From contig CM119263.1 of assembly GCA_051294375.1 (NCBI GenBank), positions 24,529,649 through 24,593,648 of the forward strand: a stretch of DNA of 64,000 nt. The letters run 5' to 3'. Positions 22,246 through 35,771 of this stretch are shown piece after piece (position 1 is the stretch's first letter; each line of letters starts with the position of its first letter). This stretch comes from Paraspadella gotoi. Lineage: Eukaryota > Chaetognatha. The notes below the pieces were generated by a model. That model had not been told where the DNA came from, did no database searches, and saw nothing but the letters and a program-made list of their open reading frames with translations. Both the position numbers and the translations under genes were made by a program.

Positions 22246-23400
22246 GAAAGTAAAATTTTCGTGAGAGGTGAGAGGTCGACAATCTAAAAAACGATCTTTC
22301 GTTTTTAATAATATATTAAATCGCATATGAGTTTCGTTTTCAAGTATTGAATTAGTCAAATTCTCACAATATCGNNNNNNNNNNNNNNNNNNNNNNNNNN
22401 NNNNNNNNNNNNNNNNNNNNNNNNNNNNNNNNNNNNNNNNNNNNNNNNNNNNNNNNNNNNNNNNNNNNNNNNNNNNNNNNNNNNNNNNNNNNNNNNNNNN
22501 NNNNNNNNNNNNNNNNNNNNNNNNNNNNNNNNNNNNNNNNNNNNNNNNNNNNNNNNNNNNNNNNNNNNNNNNNNNNNNNNNNNNNNNNNNNNNNNNNNNN
22601 NNNNNNNNNNNNNNNNNNNNNNNNNNNNNNNNNNNNNNNNNNNNNNNNNNNNNNNNNNNNNNNNNNNNNNNNNNNNNNNNNNNNNNNNNNNNAGTGGCCG
22701 GGGGGAAATTCGAGTTATGGAATAAGCGAAGAAAAAAGAGAAGAGAAAGGCGGCGAGAAAATGGGAAAGAAAGAAAATAAGCGAGAAAAGAAGCGGGAAA
22801 ACACAATTCCATCCCGGTCGACGGAAAGAGTCGAGGCGAGACGCTAAGTAAGAGTCGACGCAATAAGAAACCTTTTACCTTTCCGAGTTGCGCCGCCGCC
22901 GCCGCCGCCGCCGCCGCCTCAAATGGGAAAATCCGCTTCCTCGCCGCCGCCGCCGCCGCTGCCTCCGCCACTGAAGAGTCAAGACCGCGACCAGGGAACA
23001 CTTTTTAAAACGAATCGCTCGCTTGCTGTAATTGCAATGGGACTCCCAAAGTCAGACATGTTTTCGCAGGAGGAAAGGAGAAAAGATGATAGGGGAGTGA
23101 GGAAAGAGGAAAGGTTAAGATTAAGGAAAGGGAATGAAGAAAGATAAAGATAAATAAGATAGTGAGGGAAAGAGAAAGAAGATTATATTATCGAGTGTAT
23201 GAAAGTAACAAATAGAGAAAGAGCGTTTGGAAAACATTCCAAACCCAGAGGCCCAAACGCACCGTACGAACGCAATGAAGCTGAACTTTATTTGTGGAAG
23301 AGGAAAGAGAAGCTAGACGGAGGAGGAAGAGGATCAAACTAGAAGATTTAAATCAACCGAAGGTGGAGAGAGAGAGAAGTAGAGAGAGAGAAGAGAAGAG

Positions 23401-23440
<40 letters not shown>

Positions 23441-26400
23441 AGGAGAGCCGATAAGAGGTCATGGCTTTCGGCGAATGGTGAGGGCGGACTCTTTGGAAGA
23501 CAAGTTTTTTCGGCCGCTCTCATTTTCGCGCTCGTTTCTTGAGCGCTCCCTCCGCCCCCGTGTTGTTCCGCCCCCGCGGTCTTTTCCATTTCTAACTCCC
23601 TCCCTCCTCCTCCTCTTCCTCTTCCTCCTCCTCCTCCTTCAGACCATCAGACCGCGCCCCTTCGTTTTCGCTTCGTTAACTTCGCCATCCTTCCATATTT
23701 TCCTTCTCGCTGGAGGAAAGAAAAGGAGGAGAAAATGAAAAGGTGAGGAAAAAAAAGGAAAGAATGAAGAGGAGGCGGGGGGGCGGTCGAGGATGAGTCG
23801 GGAGGACGAGGGAGGGAGGGAAGAAAGTAAGTTAAGCGATAGGATGAGCGGGGGAAGAAATGAGAAGTAGACAATGGGTAATTGAAAAAAAAAAAGAGAG
23901 TCGGTTCTTGAGCGGAGAAGATGAAAGAAAATCAGAGGTCGAGAGAAAAACTTTTTTTGGAGATAGAGAAGAAAAAGATGTGTCTTAGTCCCTCAGTTAA
24001 ACTTAAAGAAAGATATAGTTTGTTCTCACTGATTTCAGTAAAAATATATCAACCGAGCATTTCTTTATTCTCGTTCACCTCCTCGCCGCTATCTCGACCA
24101 ATCAGCGTCTCTCTTTCTCAGCCAATCGGCGTCGTCCGACCGTCGTCGACCCCGTCGCCCCCTCCGGTTGTTTGTCTAACTTTCAATTTTCCATTTAAAT
24201 CCCGTTTCGACTTGATTTGACTTTTCTTGATCCTTTCAAAGGCGGCGGCGCCGGCGCTGGCGGAGCGAAACGGGGACTCGAGCGGCGGCGTCGTTTCCTA
24301 CCCCCATTTTAAATCCCTTTTCCACCCGAGAACACCCATCCCTTCCACGCCGGATATTGCCTCCCGTTTGTCGTTGGGGTCAGCGGCGAACGGCGGCTAT
24401 AAAAACAATTTTTTTTTGCATTTTTTGTTTTAGATTTGGTTTCTCCGCTTTTTTTTTCTTATTTCTTTTGTTTCAGTTGTTTTTTTTTCCTGGCAACGGA
24501 ACGGAAACGGGAAACGTGAAGGCGTGACGACGCTTTTTATGAGATTTATATTCGGTTTTATTCTATTTGTATCAATAAGTATGTTTTACTTTTATTAGTA
24601 TTATTTTATGTAGGGTAGAAACCAAAGGTGAAAATGTCAATTATAATTTTTTCCTAAATTTTACATTCACTCAATTCGAGGGGCATTTATAAAAAAAAAC
24701 GTTTATTTTCGGGATCACTTTCTTACATATTTCTTACATATTTGTACATATTGCACAGCAATCCCTTTCTCTCAATCAGACCGCCCCAAAACGTCCGACC
24801 TTCCATATTTCCATTGTTATGATGCGAAAACTCGCCGCGGTGAAAAAAAAGAGAGAAGGTTTCAGTTTTGGGCAAAAGAGTTGATTTGTTTTGGTTCCTC
24901 GTTTAATCGAGATAAATATGCGTTGCTTAACCCGAGACTCGTCGAAGAAAGAAAAGTGTTTAGACCGGAAGAAGAGGCGGCGGGTTCTTTGTTGTATCGA
25001 GCTGGAAGTCGGGCCGTGGCGACGGGGAACCGACGACGACGAACGGACGACGATGCGAACCGACGAACGAAGTGTTTGGGGGTTGTCGAAAGTCAATCTT
25101 TTCCCCCGGGGCTCTACCAACCCGAGGAAACTGCCTTCCGTCAGTCGAAATCTTAGAGAGGCCGGCTAACAAGCGCCATAAAAGAGCCACTAACCACGCA
25201 GGAAGAGGAAACNNNNNNNNNNNNNNNNNNNNNNNNNNNNNNNNNNNNNNNNNNNNNNNNNNNNNNNNNNNNNNNNNNNNNNNNNNNNNNNNNNNNNNNN
25301 NNNNNNNNNNNNNNNNNNNNNNNNNNNNNNNNNNNNNNNNNNNNNNNNNNNNNNNNNNNNNNNNNNNNNNNNNNNTGGGGCTCCGAGAGAATTAATTAAT
25401 TAATGCATTCAAGATTTGATCTTTGGATTATGTCATAGTCTATGACAATATATTTTTAGGCTATAGGTTGAAACTTTTCTTCTCATGATAATACTTTTTT
25501 TTTAAAGATTCTAATTTGTTTTTTTCGCGCCTCTCGTCCTCGCGTAGTCATGTGATCTCTCTGAAATGCGACTAGGGAATAAGATAGTCTCTGCGGCGCG
25601 AAAATTTTAAATTGCTGTTTCTTGTTATATGTCATTAAATTTCACTTGTATTACAGTCCTTCCTCCTTAACTAATAACCATTCCTATTGTTTAATACAAT
25701 TACATATATTAAATGTCAAATGTAAGGAAATAAAATCGGATATCGACCATTACTAACGTTAGTTTTAGTTTTAGCATTAGTTTTCATGAAGACAGAGTCG
25801 TCGCTTTCGATCCACTCTTTCTTTTTTCTTCTCTTCCTTCTTCCTCCTTCTTTGTTTTTTCTTCTCTTCCTTCTTCCTCCTTCCTATTTTTCTTTTTCTT
25901 TATCCCACCCGTCGTTCCCGCTTCCTTTTCTCATCGTCCTAAATTTCATTTCCCACTCGTTTCCCTTTTTTTTCCCCTTTTCCCATTTCCCATTTNNNNN
26001 NNNNNNNNNNNNNNNNNNNNNNNNNNNNNNNNNNNNNNNNNNNNNNNNNNNNNNNNNNNNNNNNNNNNNNNNNNNNNNNNNNNNNNNNNNNNNNNNNNNN
26101 NNNNNNNNNNNNNNNNNNNNNNNNNNNNNNNNNNNNNNNNNNNNNNNNNNNNNNNNNNNNNNNNNNNNNNNNNNNNNNNNNNNNNNNNNNNNNNNNNNNN
26201 NNNNNNNNNNNNNNNNNNNNNNNNNNNNNNNNNNNNNNNNNNNNNNNNNNNNNNNNNNNNNNNNNNNNNNNNNNNNNNNNNNNNNNNNNNNNNNNNNNNN
26301 NNNNNNNNNNNNNNNNNNNNNACAGCAGCTGCGGCGGCGCGGCGTGGTCTAGCGTGCAAGAACGTGCGAGAGAGAGAAGGATAGAGAGAGAGAGGAGAGA

Positions 26401-27547
26401 GAGAGAAGAGAGAGAAAGAGAGAGGAGAGAGAAAGAGATGAGAGAGAGATGAGAGAGAAGAGATTGGTGATTTCTCCAGTTAAGCTACACTGGTCTTCTC
26501 AGTTCGCCCAAATCTTATTGTGATGAATGAGATTTTCACTTAACGATTTAACCTACATCAGCTCACCTCTCCCCACCAAAAAAGAAATTGGGTCACTCAA
26601 CTCGGTCGAGTTTCGCTAGGAGAGGACGAACGATTGAAATATAGCGTAAGTCTTCTCTCCATTCGTCTCTCTCTCTTTTCTCTCTCTCTCGATTGTATCT
26701 TCTCATCATTCTTACTCTCTTTCTCTTCTCTCTCTTGCTCTTTCTCTCTGCTCTCTTCTCTCTTCTCCCTCTCTTTCTCTCTTCTCTCTCGCATTCTATT
26801 CTCTTCTCTTTCTTTTCTCTCTTCTCTCTCTCTCTACTTCTTTCATTTCTCTCTCTCTCTCTCTCATTCTACTCTCTCTCTTCTCTCTGTCTCTGCTTCG
26901 CTCTTCCTCATCTTTCTCATCTCTCTGCTCTCGTCATTCTCTCTTCTCCCCGCCTATGGAAGTAAGGACGGAGAAAGATTGCGAATCTCTCGTTAAGACA
27001 AATGACGGGAGAAGAGCTTTAAGACGAAACCTTTGGCGCCGCGAGCGTCGGGCGCCAACGACGCCGGCTTTCCGGTAATGAGACGCAAATTGATTCGTCA
27101 CTTTGAAATTTACCCAATTTTCCTCCTTTCCTCAGACTGTTTTTTTTTTTCGCTGGAGGCTGTTTTTTCTAGCTCCGACTCTATCTCTCTCGTTCCCGTT
27201 TCACAGCCTTACCCTCTCTCTCTCTCTCTCCCCACCCTCTCCCTCTCAATCTTTCTCTTTCTCCCTCTCCGGGTCCCCACAAATGAGTTCTAGACAAGTC
27301 GGTGATGAATAGCGGCCATAAAACGCGGCAAACAACGTCTCGGTCCTCGGCTGCAGGATTTAATGGAAGAAAACATTTTGGGAGGCAGCCGAGCAAAAAA
27401 TTCCCCCCAATCTTCTCTCCTTCTCTCAGCCCCGCCCCCGGCGACCCCCCCCTTATCGTCTTACCAGTCACAGAGTCTCCTTATTAACCAGAGTATTGTC
27501 ACATTATTTCTTAACATTTCTCATTTCACTGGCTTTCAATAGTATAT

Positions 27548-27715
27548 ATGAAATTGCGACGAACAATATAAAAAATTTTCCATTCTTTGAAAAGATAAAC
27601 TTCTCCCGTCTTTGGATAGGGTATGGCAGGTTGAGGCCTGCATCCAAGTTGAGAACATACCCCGACCCTGCATGCTTTCAATCAAGACTGTCTTTTTCTC
27701 TAGTTCATAAACTCT
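27548..27715 (+). repeat. Interspersed repeat family, copy 3 (diverged)
   Basis: ATGAAATTGCGACGAACAAT start, a diverged centre, then the shared interior start GCTTTCAATCAAGACTGTCT. More diverged than the other copies. Confidence 0.6.
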
Positions 27716-27879
27716 TATGATATCAAGGAGGTAAGGTAAATATGGTAGATGTGATAATATGGTAATTGAATATGGTAAATTTGGTATAGTGAAAGGACTT
27801 TCGTTTCGTTGCGTTTTTAAATTGAGAGAGAAAACAAAGTTTGTTTTTGTTTACAAACAACGAAGTTTATTTCTTTAAA

Positions 27880-27924
27880 TGGACAATTGGAAAATGTTTC
27901 GACTCTTTTTCGAGTCTTCATCAG
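27880..27924 (-). ncRNA. Possible hammerhead-ribozyme core
   Basis: Minus strand reads CTGATGA, then a 5-bp stem GACTC/GAGTC closing a GAAAAA loop, then GAAAC, a short ACA/TGT stem and GTC. This is the order of the hammerhead catalytic core. Weak points are one extra A before stem II and no obvious stem I. Hammerheads are known in Penelope-like and retrozyme elements, but no element body is identified here. Confidence 0.25.
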
Positions 27925-30065
27925 TGTAAATATGGTAAATATAGTAAATATGGTAAATACTATATTATACTCCGCACAATGTTAGTTTACTCTTTCTTTA
28001 CTCTCCCCTACTCACTCAACCCTCATGCCACTTTCACTCCCCTATCCTCTTTCCTATCTCTTTTAACCCCAACGACGAATCCCTTAGCAACTCCCTACTG
28101 ATTGCTCACAACACCCCGGGCTTGCCTTTCCACTCCACACTAAATAAAGACCGGACGGCGTTTTCCATCCACCTTTGCTAAATAGTAGTTGTTATTTATG
28201 TTGTCGATGTTGTTTATAGAATCAGACGAACGAAAGAGATTTAAACTCAATAGTCAATACTTCTCTATGTGTTAAATACATATATAACTTCGTATTCGAA
28301 CTCGATCAAGTGCGGAAAGAATAACATCTTCGTCTCATCACTATTTCGTTTTCAATTTCCGTTTTCAGGGCGACCTACTTTTTCGTCCATTCGTCACTTA
28401 CCCTCGTTCGACATAGCGACGTCCGTAATCGCTCGTCCTACATTTCGCTACATTTGCGCACAATTTCGTATTTGCCCAATGTCATTGTTCGTTGCTCCCT
28501 TACCTTAACCTATCCCAACTCTCGCTATCAACTCGGGTAACTTTTCTCTTCACCATTTCCAATGTCCCTTGCCAGATCGAAACCACATCACTTGAATTTC
28601 TTACTATCACAAACTTATCTTACTTACCAACCACTCGCCAACTTCCTCACGATATCGAAAATCTTTTACTCACTTTCGCTCTCCTCCTTCTCCTCCTCAC
28701 TCCCCCGCCCCCTGCACCCCTTTCAAAAAAAAGAGAGATCGCGGGTATTGGAACGCCGCGAATGTGAGCTATCCCCCCCCTTCCGCCCCGCCCCTCCCGT
28801 TTCCTCACAACAAACAACTCTTAAACACAATCTTAATCATCAGAAATTTATCTCGCATTTCTTCTCTCTTTCTTTTNNNNNNNNNNNNNNNNNNNNNNNN
28901 NNNNNNNNNNNNNNNNNNNNNNNNNNNNNNNNNNNNNNNNNNNNNNNNNNNNNNNNNNNNNNNNNNNNNNNNNNNNNNNNNNNNNNNNNNNNNNNNNNNN
29001 NNNNNNNNNNNNNNNNNNNNNNNNNNNNNNNNNNNNNNNNNNNNNNNNNNNNNNNNNNNNNNNNNNNNNNNNNNNNNNNNNNNNNNNNNNNNNNNNNNNN
29101 NNNNNNNNNNNNNNNNNNNNNNNNNNNNNNNNNNNNNNNNNNNNNNNNNNNNNNNNNNNNNNNNNNNNNNNNNNNNNNNNNNNNNNNNNNNNNNNNNNNN
29201 NNNNNNNNNNNNNNNNNNNNNNNNNNNNNNNNNNNAATAAGTCGCCTTCCATCTCATTTGAGACGATTATTGGCCTTGGAACATAAATTCGTAATAAGTT
29301 GCGTTGCGTTTTGTTCGCTTCGCTGTATTCGTACGTTGAAATGTATTTTGAAGACGGGATACTACGTTCATACGTTCGTATTAGTTAATTTATGTATATT
29401 TCTAAAACTAAGTTTACCTGCCTTAAGACTAAGGCAGCAGTTCTTGCTTATTTTTTCTCGGTTGAAATGTTTTTTTTTTGTTCCACGTGGCGACAAAGTA
29501 TAATAGAAAAAATAAGATCTCACGAAACAAAATAGAAAAAAAAAATAGAAAAGGAAAAAAAAAAGAAAGAAGAAATAGTAGGTATCACCGTCGGCGCTAT
29601 TTGCATAGAGCGGCGTAATTGGTGGTAGGTGGATCCTATCTATTGCTGTTTAACGAAGGATGAAATAACTCGTCGTCTCGAGCCGAGAGAGGCGGGGCCG
29701 CGCGTGCCGCCTCGTCGGGGGAGGAGGAGGAGGAGGAGGGGAGAGAGAGAGAGAGAGAGGGGATGGTTAAGGATGAAATACATAGATCGGGAGGGACAAG
29801 GTGTGGGGGATTGTAAAATTGGAAATATGACAATCAATTGGCACCAAAGTCGTTTTCAATCGCTTTGCATTTCAAGCTTATTTGTAAGTATTTGTAATAA
29901 AATATATATTTTTTGGTATAAATGGAGAGGAAAGAAAATAAAAAGGTGAGGATAATGTAGCCAAAGTTAAATCGGTCGGACTGATCTTAAAGTAGATCCT
30001 TCGCTGTCCTAAACTAAACAAACTTGCTTATGCAGTGGATGAGCTGAGTAACAGACTCAAGGCTC

Positions 30066-30100
<35 letters not shown>

Positions 30101-30603
30101 CGTCCCGAATCGAAAATCGACGACAGCAAAAAATTGAGATGAAGTCGGGGAAAGGTGGGGAAGAGGAGGAGAGGGTGGCATGGAGATTGGAGACAGACTA
30201 AAGGATTGGTTGGAGATGGGCGTGGTCGGAGTCGACGGATGGATGCATCGGACGATCTCCTAATCGGGGAATTCGGTTAAGTCAAAAACGGGTGAGGTAA
30301 GAAATGAAATGACAAGCGATTTTAGGTAAGGAATAGGGTGAGGCAGAACAGACGTCCGACTATTTTCGTCTTTTACGCGAGGTCGTACGACGTCCCAACC
30401 GACGACGACAACGACGACGAAGTGGACGACGACGACAACGACGACGCCCGTCGATTTTTACACCGAATCTTAAAATTATCAGTCGAGGCCGAGGAAACCC
30501 AAAGGAGAAAAAAAAAGTCCACGGAGTCGCGGTTCGATCTTTGCCTCACTTAGCCCTAAACACAAGACTTTTCCTAAAGGCCTCGTTTCAACTTTAAAAG
30601 TTG

Positions 30604-30639
<36 letters not shown>

Positions 30640-31615
30640 TTCCGTCGCGGAGAGCAGCGATCTCATTAGCGCCGCTCCATTGACTTCCATTTTGCCTCCA
30701 GTAAAAACAACCGAAAAGGAATTAGCCCCCCGCGCTTTTCTGTACCCTTTTTTTCTCTGTTCCTTTTTTTTCGCGCTTTTCTGTTCTTTTTCTTTTTTTT
30801 TTTCCTTTTTATGGTACTTTTCTGTTCTTCTTTTCTGCGATTTGTTTTTCACTTTTTTATTTCTTTTCTGTTTTTTGTTTCCCGCTTTTCTGTTGTTTTT
30901 GTGCTTTTCTGTTTAAGATTTTCTTTTAACTTTTTTTTTACGGTTTTCTTTGCTTTTTTTCGGTTTTCTTTTTTTTATATTTCCATCTAATTTTTTAAGA
31001 TTTTTCCTTAATATGAACCCTATAGTACGTCTAACATAACATAACATATCATGAATTTTCTGTGTATGGCTCACTGAAAGAAGAATCACTTTAAACTTTA
31101 ATTTATAATTTAAACTATATCTACAAACATTAAAAAATAAATTGTTTTTTTTTCTATCATTTTTTGCCATGAATTTTTTTCTTGGAAAGCGAGGGAAGAA
31201 ACTGAAAGAGATATTGCCACTCGAAGCGTCAGCTCGTTCTTTCTCCCGCTCGTTGGAAACAAAAAAGAAAACCAACTCATTAAACGCCAAGTTTTCCTTT
31301 CAAATTTTCNNNNNNNNNNNNNNNNNNNNNNNNNNNNNNNNNNNNNNNNNNNNNNNNNNNNNNNNNNNNNNNNNNNNNNNNNNNNNNNNNNNNNNNNNNN
31401 NNNNNNNNNNNNNNNNNNNNNNNNNNNNNNNNNNNNNNNNNNNNNNNNNNNNNNNNNNNNNNNNNNNNNNNNNNNNNNNNNNNNNNNNNNNNNNNNNNNN
31501 NNNNNNNNNNNNNNNNNNNNNNNNNNNNNNNNNNNGCCCGCGCTATAGATGGAATAATGGACGGGGGGAGTGACGCTCTCGCCTGGCATGTGCCTTGAAA
31601 ACCTGATAAAGGAGG

Positions 31616-31624
31616 AGACGACGA

Positions 31625-31660
<36 letters not shown>

Positions 31661-31661
31661 C
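31616..31661. repeat. (GAC)n
   Basis: About 14 GAC units with one ATG interruption. Confidence 0.95.
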
Positions 31662-32435
31662 GATAGCCACGAAGACGATATTTTCTAGAGCCGAGCAAAT
31701 TCTTGTATGAACATCACGTCCCGCAGCTTAAGATCCGGTCAATTTCTGCTGCATGCCATAAATATTTGCTCATTATTGGTGAAAGATGGCGAAGGGTGTC
31801 AAAGAAGAAGGCAAGAAGGAAGAAAAAAGATGCTTCGATTTCTTATTAAAGATGCAGGATCCGTCTATATTTTATTACATTGAAATATAGTACTGTGTAT
31901 GGACGATGGATCAAAAATATTGCCAAGGAAAAACTTAAAGCAAATTGGTTTGAAGATTAAAAGTAGATACATATTAGCTCTACCCACAGGCAGCGCCGAC
32001 GACGCCGCGGTCGCCGCCAGCGAAAGGTTTTATTTGATGCCAGCAGCGCCGACGTCTCTCGAGTATCCGGCGTCGTTTAGCGGCGTCTTTAATGGACGAC
32101 GCCGCGTCAAGATTAACAAATAGATGGCGCCTTAGAGATGACGCGGAATAAAATCTAAAAATGTTGGATGTTGAGCTTAAACAATTTTAAAATGTGCAGC
32201 CAAAAACTAAAAATTGAAATTGATCAAATTTGATAAAAATGTGAGAAAATGAAAAAGAATGCTTGCTTTAAAACTCGTCCAACAATAAAAAAATTAACCC
32301 TTTGGGTGTGATCAAACAGTATACATAAAGAAGTAAGAGAGAGAGAGAGAGAGAGAGAGANNNNNNNNNNNNNNNNNNNNNNNNNNNNNNNNNNNNNNNN
32401 NNNNNNNNNNNNNNNNNNNNNNNNNNNNNNNNNNN

Positions 32436-32469
32436 AGAGCGAGAGCGAGAGCGAGAGCGAGAGCGAGAG
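32436..32469. repeat. (GAGAGC)n
   Basis: About five hexamer units directly after a gap that starts in (GA)n. Confidence 0.9.
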
Positions 32470-32706
32470 TAATCAGGAGGTCAAGGGGGTTCAAAAACCC
32501 CGCCGGGTCCAGCAGATGGAACGGGAGGCGCCCAACGCGAACCTCACCAAATTTAGCCTCATTTACACATTTGCTCCATTCCGGCTGATATCGCGTCCCC
32601 ACTAATGGTTTTTGTCAAGTAGCGACGTTATGTTGAGACGTCCGTCGAATGAGGGGAGAGAGAGAGAGCGAGTCAGCGAGAGATGAAGATGTGAACCAGG
32701 GACCTT

Positions 32707-33206
32707 NNNNNNNNNNNNNNNNNNNNNNNNNNNNNNNNNNNNNNNNNNNNNNNNNNNNNNNNNNNNNNNNNNNNNNNNNNNNNNNNNNNNNNNNNNNNNN
32801 NNNNNNNNNNNNNNNNNNNNNNNNNNNNNNNNNNNNNNNNNNNNNNNNNNNNNNNNNNNNNNNNNNNNNNNNNNNNNNNNNNNNNNNNNNNNNNNNNNNN
32901 NNNNNNNNNNNNNNNNNNNNNNNNNNNNNNNNNNNNNNNNNNNNNNNNNNNNNNNNNNNNNNNNNNNNNNNNNNNNNNNNNNNNNNNNNNNNNNNNNNNN
33001 NNNNNNNNNNNNNNNNNNNNNNNNNNNNNNNNNNNNNNNNNNNNNNNNNNNNNNNNNNNNNNNNNNNNNNNNNNNNNNNNNNNNNNNNNNNNNNNNNNNN
33101 NNNNNNNNNNNNNNNNNNNNNNNNNNNNNNNNNNNNNNNNNNNNNNNNNNNNNNNNNNNNNNNNNNNNNNNNNNNNNNNNNNNNNNNNNNNNNNNNNNNN
33201 NNNNNN
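32707..33206. other. Assembly gap (exactly 500 N)
   Basis: A round 500 suggests a default size rather than a measured one. Other gaps: 19961–20141, 22013–22210, 22375–22692, 25213–25375, 25996–26321, 28877–29235, 31310–31535, 32361–32435, 43268–43525, 47445–47557, 48877–49137, 49654–49880, 53555–53859; and 25-N joins at 43158, 47285, 50960 and 52734. Confidence 1.
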
Positions 33207-33271
33207 GGGAACCGGTTCCGCTCCGTTTAGCGTTGAAAATCTAGCGAATTCCAATGGTTTTCTCTGACAGG

Positions 33272-33308
<37 letters not shown>

Positions 33309-34411
33309 TGACCCCGAGTTCATTTTTGTTTTCCCCATCTCTTCACTTTCTCTTCTTTCTTTTTCTTTCTTTCTTCCTCCTTTTTTCTTTTCTTTTCACT
33401 TTCACTTTCTCTTCTTCTTCACCACAGCGTCGCTTTTCGTTCGTCGCGGTTGTGAATTTTGGTTTTTTTTTTGTTTTTCACATTTTTGTTTTCACTCTTC
33501 GCTCAGCGACTCCGTTTTTCCCAAATGTGAGGAGGCCAAAATCGTCACCGGAGATTTTAAACGACTCTTATATTTTTTTTCTCTCTTTTCACTAATGAGC
33601 TTCTTTTTTTTTTTTTTTTTAAATTCAGAAAAACGAGAGCGAAATTTGGTTAAAGGACGCTAGGGGCGCTGGATGTATGTTTTGAGGCGTTTTGGGGCGT
33701 ATTTCCAAACGCTGAGGCTGCGGCAACTTCGGCCCCGGTCGGTTAAGGCGGCGGCGGTGAAAGCGGCTTCAGCGGCGGCGAAAGCGCGATGTTTGGGGCG
33801 GTTAAGCTGCGAGCGGCGCTCAGGGCGCGAAAATGAGCGCCGGTGATTTGGAAAAAACCCGCGGGACGAGAGAATCTCCGCGTCAGACGCCGTCGCCGGC
33901 GCGACGGACATTTTCTACGCTGCACGTCGACCTTACGTTCGAATTCAGATCCTGTCAATTCGTATTTTAAAAATTAATGTCTGTGTCATGAAATCAAGTA
34001 CTTAAATTTCATACAATTTCCGACATATAAACTCAATTTGATATCTTTCTTCTCTCTCTCCTATGTCAACATAATTTTCGTCTTTGTTGTCGTTGACGTC
34101 GTCTTCTACGTCGTCGTTGTCGTCGTTTAATTCTTCCGGCGGAGGATGGCACTTTTTTTTTGAAAAAAAGATAGAAATGGGAATCCGACCAACGACGCGT
34201 CTCGTCATCTTCGACGAATCTCTCCTCGGTAGCCAAACATCGTAGAGATAAAACTATCCGACGACGCGAGACGTGGAATTCTCAAGCGAAGAGAGAGATA
34301 TTTTTAGCCTCGACGGAGTTGGTCATTAGTTTCATCCACTTTTAAACCGGACGCTAATGAGGGGGGCAGAACGAGCGCCACTCTCGTCGTTTAACGCAAA
34401 GAGGAGAGAGA

Positions 34412-34459
<48 letters not shown>

Positions 34460-35118
34460 GGGTTTCGGAATATTATCCTCTTTTTTTCTAGTAAATGTTT
34501 CTGAATTCATTAGCATAATCGCGAAAATGAAGCATTGCCCATTTATTTTGTTGCGAGGAACATTATTTTTATGAACTTGGGAGCATTTTCTTATTCTTAC
34601 AAGTTACAACACTTTTTGCCCTTATTCATTTTTCCTTTTAGCGCTCTTCACATTCGTTTCTGTACTTTGATTTCTTCCCTCTCTTGATAGAACTTCCCCT
34701 TCTTCTTTTCTCTCCCTCTTCCTCCCTCTCTCCCTCTCTCCCTTCCCTCCTTCTCGGAAACGGTTTAATCGCGGCTCGATCACCCGTGAAATTTCCCATT
34801 CAAGTTTGAGGAGAAAAGGGTTCATCTTCAGAGTCGGTGGCATGAAGGCCACGCCTCGGAAATCATGGCCGCGTCCGCCCCTCTCCTCTTCCGACCGCGA
34901 GGGACCCCCCCCTTCTTTGCTTCGCTCCCCATCCACCCGAAACCACTCTCTTCTTTTCCACCCCGCGACCATCATCCATAACCTCGCTCCATCCCCCCGT
35001 CTCCACTCCTCGGTCTAATTTCCATTTTGACAAACTTAAAAATCGAGTCTGACAAGTCGAGGCGAGAGGCGAGGGCGAAGCGCCTACCTCGTCCTTGGCC
35101 CACCCTTCACCTACTAAC

Positions 35119-35226
<108 letters not shown>

Positions 35227-35724
35227 GGCACCCTCCTCGCTCGTTTCTTTCAGGAATTATTTCCATATTTTTTTCCAACTTCGACCCCAAAAAAAAACCT
35301 AAAATTTTGATGGCATCACGAGTTTCGTTCCACTTTGAAGATTTGCGCTCGCAAGTCGACGATTAAGGGAGACGAATTATCAAACGGAGCCTTTAATGCC
35401 TTTTTTTTAAAAAACTTTATATTTTAATCTTTACTCAATACTCACTACTCACTACTCATTAATCAGTATATGTATTGTAGTGGACGTGCATGGCGCTTTA
35501 CGCCAGTAAATTTCGTCATCTTGCTATATCAATTTTAATATCGTTAAAACATAAAAATTTCACCATTTTTAAAAGATCTTACCCTAAAACGTAAACATTT
35601 ATATTTGTTTATGGACAACGACTTTTAGGTTATCTTTTGACTTTTTCGGTCAAGTAAGATGGCGCATCGGATTAAAAAAAAAATTTCACACTCTAAAAAG
35701 TAGTAAAAGTTCCGAGTGAGATAG

Positions 35725-35725
35725 C

Positions 35726-35771
<46 letters not shown>
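35725..35771. repeat. (GGC)n
   Basis: Pure GGC tract with AGC and GAT edges. Similar GGC/CCG tracts at 5693–5720, 8047–8092 and 22889–22917. Confidence 0.95.

Noticed and set aside
30338-30553. Plus-strand acidic frame with a plausible C-terminal part
   Set aside because: Begins in unique sequence but depends on an imperfect GAC tract; no neighbouring exon or homology recognised.
34002-34208. Minus-strand acidic frame
   Set aside because: Same cause: degenerate (GAC)n tract; no supporting splice or start context.
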